Part shown: piece by piece, positions 1 through 5,469 of the stretch
Numbering within the stretch: the stretch's first letter is position 1
Layout of the letters: the number at the start of each line of letters is the position of its first letter
Assembly (NCBI GenBank): GCA_009787745.1
Contig: WQST01000174.1
Coordinates: 5-5,473, forward strand
Source of the DNA: Lachnospiraceae bacterium
Lineage (GTDB): Bacteria; Bacillota; Clostridia; Lachnospirales; Lachnospiraceae
Direction of reading: 5' to 3'
DNA length: 5,469 nucleotides
Position numbers and translations under genes: made by a program
The notes under the pieces: model-generated
Databases searched by the model: none
Told to the model about the DNA's origin: nothing
Seen by the model: only the letters and a program-made list of their open reading frames with translations

Positions 1-77
1 CCGGTGAAGCTTCCAGAATGATGCAGGAAAGAATTGCACAAACTCAATCAAAGCCTACTCCGCGTTCTACCGATTAA
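1..77 (+). CDS. 3' end of an unidentified upstream gene
   Basis: The third forward frame is open from the window edge to a TAA at 75-77 and gives 24 C-terminal residues ending in PTPRSTD. The segment is polar and hydrophilic (GEASRMMQERIAQTQ...), like a flexible tail, and has no recognisable motif. Its stop is 15 bases before the ATG of the metalloprotease, with no room for a terminator, so the two genes are probably co-transcribed. I cannot identify the product. That this is a real gene end is inferred from the frame, the position and the immediate downstream ribosome binding site. Confidence 0.55.
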   Translation, partial: GEASRMMQERIAQTQSKPTPRSTD

Positions 78-92
78 AAAAGGAACTTTATT

Positions 93-941
93 ATGGGTAG
101 ACTGCAAAAAACGTTTATATTACTTTTAATTTTAATTTCCGCAGCCGGAGCGGCAGCCCAGAATAATGTTAGCGATGCATTATCCCGCATGGAAAGATCG
201 ATAAACATTTCACAGGAAGAATTTTCCATGCAGGATATTTATTTTCTGGGACGGGCGGCAGCGGCGCATCTTTTGAATCATTTTACGCTGTATACTGAAA
301 GACCTGATCAAACTAATTATCTTAATTTGATATGCAATACACTTGCGATAAATTCGCCCATGCCAAATTGGTATAACGGCTATTATGTGATGATTCTAAA
401 CACTCCTGTAATAAACGCTTTTGCGACACCGGGCGGTCATATATTTTTAACGCGGGGCATTCTTGATCTGCTTACTTCCGAGGATATGTTAGCCGCAATT
501 ATCGCCCATGAGATGGCTCATATTCAGCTTCGGCATGGTATTGCCGTTATTCAACATTCTAATCTTGTTCAGAATCTTAATCAGGAGAGGCGGAGAATCA
601 GCCAAAGCCTTGGCAATGAAACCCAACAGCAATTATTCACAGCGGCGGTGGACGAATTTATTCAATCCCTTTTCAGCGGCGGCTACTCGCAATTGCAGGA
701 ATTCGAAGCTGATTCAACGGCTTTTTCTTTGCTTGTTTCGGCGGGTTATAATCCCGCAAGTCTTGTGGAATTGTTTGGTTTATTGGGTAAATTGCAGGGA
801 AATCAAGCCGGCAGCTTGAATAGTACGCATCCTTTGCCGGCTCAGCGCATTGGTAATTTGCAGGGGATGATGAATGCGTATCGGGGGGCAGATACCGGCG
901 GTGTCAGGAGGGAGAGGTTTTTGAGGGGGATGGGGAGGTGA
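93..941 (+). CDS. Exported M48-family zinc metalloprotease
   Basis: This 282-residue protein carries the hallmarks of the M48 (Ste24/HtpX/BepA/LoiP) peptidases. HEMAH at residues 139-143 supplies two zinc histidines and the catalytic glutamate. EFEAD at 203-207 supplies the third ligand, E203. THPLPAQRI, with H246, is the conserved C-terminal His motif of the periplasmic members. Residues 1-22 form a classic signal peptide: basic start, hydrophobic core, AAA-Q cleavage. There is no lipobox cysteine and no other strong membrane segment, so the mature enzyme should be soluble in the periplasm. The start is supported by AGGA at 81-84, 8 bases upstream. The length matches single-domain LoiP-type proteases rather than BepA, which adds TPR repeats. 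In Enterobacteria such enzymes act in envelope protein quality control; a similar role here is inferred. The C-terminal tail (about 265-282) is Gly/Arg-rich and encoded by G-rich DNA. Confidence 0.93.
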   Translation: MGRLQKTFILLLILISAAGAAAQNNVSDALSRMERSINISQEEFSMQDIYFLGRAAAAHLLNHFTLYTERPDQTNYLNLICNTLAINSPMPNWYNGYYVMILNTPVINAFATPGGHIFLTRGILDLLTSEDMLAAIIAHEMAHIQLRHGIAVIQHSNLVQNLNQERRRISQSLGNETQQQLFTAAVDEFIQSLFSGGYSQLQEFEADSTAFSLLVSAGYNPASLVELFGLLGKLQGNQAGSLNSTHPLPAQRIGNLQGMMNAYRGADTGGVRRERFLRGMGR

Positions 942-950
942 GGGAGGAGA
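885..950 (+). other. G-rich purine tract at end of protease gene
   Basis: The coding strand becomes strongly purine- and G-rich across the last codons of the metalloprotease gene and just past its stop. G runs lie at 910-912, 925-929, 932-935 and 942-944. The spacers are 12, 2 and 6 bases, so a G-quadruplex is conceivable, although the first loop is longer than the canonical limit. The tract marks the boundary between protease DNA of about 45-47% GC and the AT-rich genes that follow. No function is demonstrated. Confidence 0.4.
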
Positions 951-1018
951 TATTTGTAGAGAAGATGAAATTTAAAACTGCCTGTATGGGTTGGTTATAA
1001 ACATTAAAGGAGAATATT
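942..1018 (+). other. Intergenic gap, protease to 2TM gene
   Basis: This 77-base spacer starts in the G-rich tract and becomes AT-rich towards the next ATG. I see no stem-loop plus T-run terminator. A TATAAA occurs at 996-1001, but it has no convincing -35 partner and would start transcription almost on top of the ribosome binding site, so I do not call a promoter. Either the 1019 gene is read through from the protease gene or its promoter is too divergent to recognise by eye. Confidence 0.4.
1006..1012 (+). promoter_or_regulatory. Ribosome binding site AAAGGAG
   Basis: A strong AAAGGAG Shine-Dalgarno sequence sits 6 bases before the ATG at 1019. It fixes the start of the two-TM/PLD-like protein and shows that this gene can be translated independently of the protease gene. 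Confidence 0.8.
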
Positions 1019-1792
1019 ATGAAAAAAATTAAAAAGAGTTTGGAAGTATTAAACACACAATTCAATCTTGTTGCACTATTGGGAGTAGTTTTTACCGGTT
1101 TTAATACATTTTCACAAAAATTTGGACTTCTCGAAAAGGTAGATAAAAGTGTATCCGGCATACTATTTGGTTTATTAGTAGTTTTAGCTTTAATTTATAT
1201 TTTTAAGTATATTAAAAAGCCGGTGATAAATATTCCTATTAATGACAGAGAATTATTTGATAAGTTAAAACAGAAGGGTATTGATGGCATACAAGATGAA
1301 GCAATAGGCGATTTTAGAATGACACACAAAATGGTTTCCAATGCTAATAGTACAATTGAAATAATTGCCTATTATGCTGATATATTATTGGGCTCTATGA
1401 GTCCTCACTTGTTAGATAGTATAAATAAAAATGCTATAGATGTACGAATATTAGTAGCAAAAAAAGAAAAATCTGAATTTCTTGATGATGTTTCAGCACT
1501 TGAGGGTGGACCAATACCTACAACTGATACGTTAGGTATTATTAACAGTATAAAAGAAAATATAAGACCTACTAAAGACGGCAAAAAAGGTTCAATTGAA
1601 TATCATGAATATAATACGGAAGCACGATATGCATTAATTCTTGTTGATCGTAAATGGGCATGGTGGACTCCCTACCATACCGGTTTAAAAACAGAGAAAA
1701 TAACTTCTTTTGAATTAATTAAAACAAACGATAATGCATTTATTAATTTGTGCATTGAGCATTTTAATAAACTTTGGACAAAATATGCATAA
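1019..1792 (+). CDS. Two-TM protein with degenerate PLD-like domain
   Basis: This 257-residue protein has a basic N-terminus (MKKIKKS), two hydrophobic segments at about 15-30 and 45-65, and a soluble C-terminal domain from about residue 70 that probably faces the cytoplasm. Two stretches resemble the phospholipase D fold. At 107-147, 'SNANSTIEIIAYYAD' leads to 'AIDVRILVAKK', like the opening helix and strand in which PLD proteins read 'A...I.I......GV.VRIL'. At 203-219, RYALILVDRKWAWWTPY resembles the HxKxxxxD strand. There the His is R203 and the Lys is A205, with only D210 kept, so classical PLD catalysis looks unlikely. The domain may bind ligand or act as a divergent enzyme. Base composition is clearly more AT-rich than the protease gene. 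Its 3' end overlaps the next gene by 8 bases, implying coupling. The exact family is unknown to me; the PLD-like assignment is moderately confident and a role as membrane effector or sensor is speculation. Confidence 0.8.
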   Translation: MKKIKKSLEVLNTQFNLVALLGVVFTGFNTFSQKFGLLEKVDKSVSGILFGLLVVLALIYIFKYIKKPVINIPINDRELFDKLKQKGIDGIQDEAIGDFRMTHKMVSNANSTIEIIAYYADILLGSMSPHLLDSINKNAIDVRILVAKKEKSEFLDDVSALEGGPIPTTDTLGIINSIKENIRPTKDGKKGSIEYHEYNTEARYALILVDRKWAWWTPYHTGLKTEKITSFELIKTNDNAFINLCIEHFNKLWTKYA

Positions 1793-2492
1793 ATCAACTT
1801 ATAATATTGTTAAATCAAGATTATTTGAATGTATTCCTGAAAAATTAAAACCTTGGTTTCCAACTGATAAACCAATATGGCATATTCTTGATTTCATTCC
1901 CGATGCGATAATAAAGATTTATGAGGCAAATAAAGATCAATATGCAGAGATTGGTAAAAATATCTATGTTGATAAAACTGCGATGATTAGTAAATATACA
2001 GAAATCAAAGGTCCTGCATTAATTGGAAAAAACTGTGAAATCAGACACGGCGCTTTTTTACGTGAAAACGTAATTATCGGCGACAACTGTGTTATAGGCA
2101 ATTCTACAGAAATAAAAAATTCCGTACTTTTTAATAATGTAGAGGTGTCTCATTTTAATTATGTAGGTGATTCTATTTTAGGAAACAATGTTCATTTTGG
2201 CGCGGGAGTAATAATTTCCAATGTCTTGCTAATTAAAAACAAAACTGAAAAAAATAAAAAAGATTATAAAGAAGTAAAAATTAAAATGCCTGACGGGACT
2301 TGGATAGAAACTAATCGTAAAAAATTCGGCGCTATAATCGGTGATTTTGCGGAAATAGGAGTTAATACAACAATAAACCCTGGAACATGTCTTGAAATGA
2401 ATATATTTGTGCCTTCATCTGTTAGTATCGGCGGATATTTTAAGGCAGGTTTTGTATTTCCTAAAAATATTATTTATGGTGCTGATGAGTAG
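1785..2492 (+). CDS. GlmU C-terminal-like beta-helix acyltransferase
   Basis: This 235-residue protein belongs to the hexapeptide-repeat (left-handed beta-helix) acyltransferases. From about residue 55, [IV]G-x4 turns run on: 'AEIGKNIYVD', 'ALIGKNCEI', 'VIIGDNCVIGNSTEI'. The stretch SHFNYVGDSILGNNVHFGAG (122-141) matches the GlmU acetyltransferase signature, so H123 falls on the position of the catalytic His (H363 in E. coli GlmU). 'GAIIGDFAEIGVNTTINPGT' (182-201) continues the helix. The pyrophosphorylase half of GlmU is absent. The first 55 residues are a short non-helix segment, and a charged insertion at about 150-180 interrupts the helix. A sugar-nucleotide or amino-sugar N-/O-acyltransferase is likely; the substrate is unknown. 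I prefer the ATG at 1785 to the in-frame ATG at 1734, which would bury 17 more hydrophobic residues inside the previous gene. Only a weak TTTGGA precedes 1785, so translation is probably coupled to the upstream gene. Composition is as AT-rich as its neighbour. Confidence 0.88.
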   Translation: MHKSTYNIVKSRLFECIPEKLKPWFPTDKPIWHILDFIPDAIIKIYEANKDQYAEIGKNIYVDKTAMISKYTEIKGPALIGKNCEIRHGAFLRENVIIGDNCVIGNSTEIKNSVLFNNVEVSHFNYVGDSILGNNVHFGAGVIISNVLLIKNKTEKNKKDYKEVKIKMPDGTWIETNRKKFGAIIGDFAEIGVNTTINPGTCLEMNIFVPSSVSIGGYFKAGFVFPKNIIYGADE

Positions 2493-2495
2493 GAG
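2491..2495 (+). promoter_or_regulatory. Ribosome binding site overlapping a stop codon
   Basis: AGGAG begins within the TAG stop (2490-2492) of the acyltransferase gene and lies 7 bases before the ATG at 2503. It sets the start of the WD40-caspase gene and ties its translation to termination of the preceding gene. Confidence 0.8.
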
Positions 2496-2502
2496 AAAAG
2501 AA

Positions 2503-5469
2503 ATGAAAGTAAAAACGATTTTGAGTATTACAACTATCTGGTTGCTGATGGCTGGGGTAACAAGTTTGTGGGCACAAGAAGCAAATGTAGAAGTGTTTCC
2601 GCAATTAGGACAATTTAATCCAGAATATATAGCATACAGACCTGACGGTAAACGTATTATATCATCGCAAAGGGTTGGAAAAACAATAATAGTATGGGAT
2701 CTTGAGAGCGGACGAGAATTTAGAACAATTTTGACGACTTCTCATATCTATTCTATAGCATATAGTCCTGATGGAAAACGCTTTGTATGCGGTGAAGATG
2801 GTATTATCACATTATGGGATGATGAAAGTGGAAAATTGTTACGGTTTATTAGAGGTCATACCTCTGCTGTTAGATCAATTACATTTAGCCCGGATGGAAT
2901 GCGTATTGCGTCAGGAGGCTCAGACGGTGAACCAATAATTCGAATATGTGATGTAGAGAGCGGTCGGCAACTAATGAAACTTGAAGGTCACACTGGCTGG
3001 ATAAATTCATTAGTATATAGTCCGGATGGGAAAAATATTGTTTCAGGATCGTCGGATAATACTATCATAATATGGGACGCAGAAAGCGGCAGACAAATAC
3101 GTGTTCTTTCAGGTCATATCGGAACTGTTCAATCGGTAGCGTACAGCCCTGACGGAAAACGTATTGTTTCAGGGGCTGGTTCTTCTAATAAACAAAGATA
3201 TGATGATTGTACGATTAGAATCTGGGATGCAGAGTCTGGAAGGCGATTACGAGTTATTTCGGGACATGCTCATGAAATACGCTCTGTTACGTACAGCCCA
3301 GATGGGAAACATATTATGTCCAGAGCATATATTGATGGGGTTAAGATATGGAATGCAAAAAACGGGCGACTACTACGGACTTTCCCGGGTGGTGAGGTGG
3401 TATATAGTCCTGATGGTAAAAGTATAGCGTTTGGAGAAGGATATGGCATCACAATACGGGATGCGGAAAGTGGGAGAGAAGTACAAACTCTTTTAGCGCA
3501 AAGTAAAGCAATAGGGTCTGTAGTATACAACCCTGATAGTAAAAATATTACTGCTGGATCTATTGATGGGAAAATTTTTATATGGGACGCTGAGAGCGGT
3601 CGGCAATTACGAATTCATTCAGTACCGGTGGTTCTTTCAGGAAATACTTACGTAGATTCTTACAATTTCTTTGCCCGTTCCATGGTTTATAGTCCTGATG
3701 GAAAACATCTTACTGTTACCATGAATTTACAAACAGTAAAAATAATAGATATAGAAACTGGCAGAGAGGTTAGGACTCTTTCATGGTCCATGCCTAATAC
3801 CATAAGTGATATTCGTGTTGTATACAGTCCTGATGGAAGACGAATTGTGACTGGATCCAGTGATGGTTTGGTAAGGATATGGGATGCCATGAACGGACGA
3901 TTATTACATACTCTTTCAGGTCATACCAGCGGGATATGGGCTCTTGCATATAGCCCTGACGGAAAATATATAGCTTCAGGAAGTCATGATACAAAAGTGA
4001 GAATATGGGATGCTGAAAGCGGCAAAGGAATATTGTTTTTTTCAGGACATACTGATGATAATACCATCTGGGGTGCTGTACGAAGCCTTGCTTATAGTCC
4101 CGATGGGAGGTATATCGCATCTAGCAGTCCTTATACAATCAGAATATGGGATGCACAGAATGGTCAGGAAAAAATCTCAATTAGAGGAGGTGTGCAATGC
4201 TTAGCATATAGTCCTGATGGGAAAAATATCGTAGCAGGAAATGGTAGAGGTATCTTGATATTGAATGCAGAGAGCGGTAGAGTACAGATGTCCTTAGTAG
4301 GTCATATTGCAGATGTTCGCTCGGTAGCGTATAGCTCTGATGGTAAAAAAATTCTTTCTCATTCGTTTGATAATACAATCCGTCTCTGGGACGCCGCCAC
4401 CGGCAAAGAAATAGTCCTATTCATCTCCTTCTCCGGCAGCGACTCCCAACTTTCGTTAGCTTCCCGCGGTCTAAGCGTAGAAACCGAAACCGCATCATCC
4501 GCCATTGAAGGCGAATGGCTCTCCATCACACCGGACGGCTACTATCAAGCTTCCCCTCGCGGCGACCGCTTCCTCAACGTGCGTGTCAACAACACCGTCT
4601 CCGGCATCGACAGCTACCGCTCCGTCTTTTACAACCCAGATGTACTACAAGCCCGCTTGCAAGGTAGACCCGACCCCTCTTCAAAAGCAAATGTCACCAT
4701 CCAGCAAGCCGCATCTTTCATTCCGCCGCAGGTTACGATTCGCTCTCCTTCGACTTTTACAACAACAAACACAGCGACAACGAATCTCTCCGTAACCGTT
4801 ACAGATCAAAACCAGCCGATTAAAAACATCAAAATCTTTGTCAACGGACGCGCGGTCGCGAGAAATGAATTGGCGGCTATCAAAGGCAATAATTTACAAC
4901 CGGAACGCACAAGCCTCACCGTTACGGGAAATCAAAGAACCGTAAACTTTGAACTGCCTCTCACTCTCGATCCGGGGCGTAACTTGATCGAGGTTGTGGC
5001 GTTTAACGGTTACTCTGAAAGCGTGCGGTTATCTCCTGTCGAAGTGACGTATAACGCTCAGGCAGGGCAGAGACCGCAGCTTCCCAATCTGTGGATACTA
5101 GCAATCGGCGTGAACAATTACGAAAACTCGTCTCAAGTCGGCGGTAATTTGCGCTTCGCTGTCGCAGACGCGAAAAGGCTGACAGAAACGCTTAAATCGC
5201 AGGAGGGGAGGCGTTACGCGAAAGTGAACAGCCTTATCATCGGCGATGGAGAGGCAACGCTGCCGACAGCCGACAACATAAAAAGAAGTTTAACGTTCCT
5301 CGATCAGGCAGGAGACCGCGACATTGTGCTGCTATTTCTTGCCGGTCACGGCGTAAGCGCGCAAAACGGGAGGTTTTTCTTCCTGCCTCGTGACGCGGTA
5401 GTAACAGGCAGCAGCGGAAACTGGCGTGTAGATGAAAGACGCGCAATCTCAGGCGAAGAGATAACGGCT
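2503..5469 (+). CDS. Exported WD40-repeat caspase-like protein, 3' partial
   Basis: One frame is open for 989 codons to the window edge. Residues 1-24 are a signal peptide (MKVKT, hydrophobic core, LWA-QE), so the protein leaves the cytoplasm. Residues 45-634 hold 14 WD40 repeats with the recurring core YSPDGK...IWDAESG and, in about half of them, a GH dipeptide. Fourteen units suggest two seven-bladed propellers. Residues 669-721 form a conserved linker (EGEW..ITPDGYY, then LNVRV and GIDSYRSVFY). Residues 741-852 look like an Ig-type beta domain. From 863, 'LWILAIGVNNY', 'LRFAVADAKRL' (883-893) and 'DIVLLFLAGHG' mark a C14 caspase-like domain with catalytic His H949. The Cys of the dyad normally lies some 40-50 residues further on, beyond the window, so activity cannot be judged. 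Propellers of this kind usually bind protein partners, and caspase-like domains cleave after basic or acidic residues; neither specificity is visible here. Composition and strand skew change abruptly at about 4381, so the gene may be a chimera. Confidence 0.92.
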   Translation, partial: MKVKTILSITTIWLLMAGVTSLWAQEANVEVFPQLGQFNPEYIAYRPDGKRIISSQRVGKTIIVWDLESGREFRTILTTSHIYSIAYSPDGKRFVCGEDGIITLWDDESGKLLRFIRGHTSAVRSITFSPDGMRIASGGSDGEPIIRICDVESGRQLMKLEGHTGWINSLVYSPDGKNIVSGSSDNTIIIWDAESGRQIRVLSGHIGTVQSVAYSPDGKRIVSGAGSSNKQRYDDCTIRIWDAESGRRLRVISGHAHEIRSVTYSPDGKHIMSRAYIDGVKIWNAKNGRLLRTFPGGEVVYSPDGKSIAFGEGYGITIRDAESGREVQTLLAQSKAIGSVVYNPDSKNITAGSIDGKIFIWDAESGRQLRIHSVPVVLSGNTYVDSYNFFARSMVYSPDGKHLTVTMNLQTVKIIDIETGREVRTLSWSMPNTISDIRVVYSPDGRRIVTGSSDGLVRIWDAMNGRLLHTLSGHTSGIWALAYSPDGKYIASGSHDTKVRIWDAESGKGILFFSGHTDDNTIWGAVRSLAYSPDGRYIASSSPYTIRIWDAQNGQEKISIRGGVQCLAYSPDGKNIVAGNGRGILILNAESGRVQMSLVGHIADVRSVAYSSDGKKILSHSFDNTIRLWDAATGKEIVLFISFSGSDSQLSLASRGLSVETETASSAIEGEWLSITPDGYYQASPRGDRFLNVRVNNTVSGIDSYRSVFYNPDVLQARLQGRPDPSSKANVTIQQAASFIPPQVTIRSPSTFTTTNTATTNLSVTVTDQNQPIKNIKIFVNGRAVARNELAAIKGNNLQPERTSLTVTGNQRTVNFELPLTLDPGRNLIEVVAFNGYSESVRLSPVEVTYNAQAGQRPQLPNLWILAIGVNNYENSSQVGGNLRFAVADAKRLTETLKSQEGRRYAKVNSLIIGDGEATLPTADNIKRSLTFLDQAGDRDIVLLFLAGHGVSAQNGRFFFLPRDAVVTGSSGNWRVDERRAISGEEITA
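2635..4404 (+). repeat. Fourteen tandem WD40-coding repeats
   Basis: Fourteen imperfect direct repeats each open with a version of TATAGTCCTGATGG (Y-S-P-D-G). Units begin at 2635, 2761, 2884, 3016, 3142, 3292, 3403, 3526, 3688, 3823, 3949, 4093, 4207 and 4330. Spacing ranges from 111 to 162 bases and is most often 123-126 (41-42 codons). Long units carry loop insertions: about nine residues in unit 5 (SSNKQRYDD) and a longer inter-blade loop before unit 9. Units 6, 7, 8, 9, 12 and 13 have degenerate GH or WD positions. Similarity at the DNA level suggests that the array grew by duplication and is exchanging sequence between units. Confidence 0.9.
4381..4800 (+). other. GC-rich, C-skewed block inside WD40-caspase gene
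   Basis: Hand counts per 60-base row give about 38% GC for 4201-4380 and about 57% for 4381-4560. On the coding strand G exceeds C roughly 62:32 over 4141-4380, but C exceeds G roughly 151:78 over 4381-4800. Balance returns after about 4800. Codon choice changes at the same point from A/T-ending (ATA, GGA, AAT, TCT) to C-ending (CTC, GAC, GCC, ACC, TCC, TTC). The frame is uninterrupted. The block covers the second half of WD repeat 14 and the post-propeller linker domain. An origin by recombination with a paralogue is inferred. Confidence 0.75.

Noticed and set aside
965..1000. Short frame MKFKTACMGWL before the 2TM gene, a possible leader peptide
   Set aside because: It has only 11 codons, a poorly spaced purine-rich sequence upstream and no attenuator structure, so chance is the simplest explanation.
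996..1001. TATAAA as a -10 promoter element for the 1019 gene
   Set aside because: There is no acceptable -35 hexamer at 16-18 bases, and the start point would fall at the ribosome binding site.
904..1161. Minus-strand open frame of 85 codons antisense to the protease end and the start of the 2TM gene
   Set aside because: It overlaps two well-supported forward genes, is of low complexity (Ser/Phe/Asn-rich), spans a composition boundary and has no recognisable domain.
1734..1784. Upstream in-frame ATG extending the acyltransferase by 17 residues
   Set aside because: The extension lies wholly inside the previous gene, reads as a hydrophobic out-of-frame shadow of it, and the ATG at 1785 gives the usual overlap for coupled genes.
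3270..4378. Several minus-strand open frames across the WD40 array with recurrent PSGLYTT
   Set aside because: These are the reverse complement of the repeated TATAGTCCTGATGG unit; the repeat keeps the antisense frames open. The + strand frame encodes clear WD40 repeats.
2635..4404. Regularly spaced repeats as a CRISPR-like array
   Set aside because: Unit lengths vary, repeats are imperfect, and the whole array is an open frame with WD40 motifs in phase.
4505..4795. Forward open frame of 96 codons in another frame within the C-skewed block
   Set aside because: It lies inside the continuous WD40-caspase frame and its Thr/Ser/Pro-rich translation reflects the C-rich composition rather than a separate gene.

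Overview
The window looks like accessory chromosome from a host-associated or anaerobic spirochaete, most likely a Treponema-like bacterium. This rests on recalled family resemblance: exported WD40-caspase proteins with a TPDGYY motif after the propeller are familiar from that group. AGGA/AAAGGAG ribosome binding sites and AT-leaning coding DNA fit, but nothing in the window fixes the taxon.

All recognised genes are on the + strand. (1) Bases 1-77 are the last 24 codons of an unidentified gene. (2) Bases 93-941 encode a complete exported M48-type zinc metalloprotease (HEMAH, EFEAD, HPLPAQRI). (3) Bases 942-1018 are a short gap that begins in a purine- and G-rich tract. (4) Bases 1019-1792 encode a protein with two membrane segments and a degenerate phospholipase D-like domain. 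(5) Bases 1785-2492 encode a stand-alone left-handed beta-helix acyltransferase like the C-terminal half of GlmU. It overlaps the preceding gene by 8 bases. (6) Base 2503 to the window end (989 codons, no stop reached) encodes a very large exported protein: signal peptide, 14 WD40 repeats (probably two seven-bladed propellers), a conserved linker domain, an Ig-like domain and the first part of a caspase-like (C14) domain. The catalytic histidine is present; the catalytic cysteine should lie just beyond the window.

The 2TM/PLD-like, GlmU-like and WD40-caspase genes are packed with an 8-base overlap and a 10-base gap, so they are almost certainly co-transcribed. The first two are much more AT-rich than the protease gene upstream. 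A joint function is not known to me. A membrane-anchored degenerate PLD protein, an acyltransferase and an exported caspase scaffold could form a cell-envelope system, but that is inference.

The most striking raw-sequence signal is inside the WD40-caspase gene. At about base 4381, in the middle of the 14th WD40 repeat, GC content jumps from about 38% to about 57% and the skew flips from G-rich to C-rich on the coding strand. The C-rich block lasts about 420 bases with the reading frame intact. This looks like a recombination seam, with an AT-rich, G-skewed propeller module joined to a tail of different origin through a shared WD-repeat motif.
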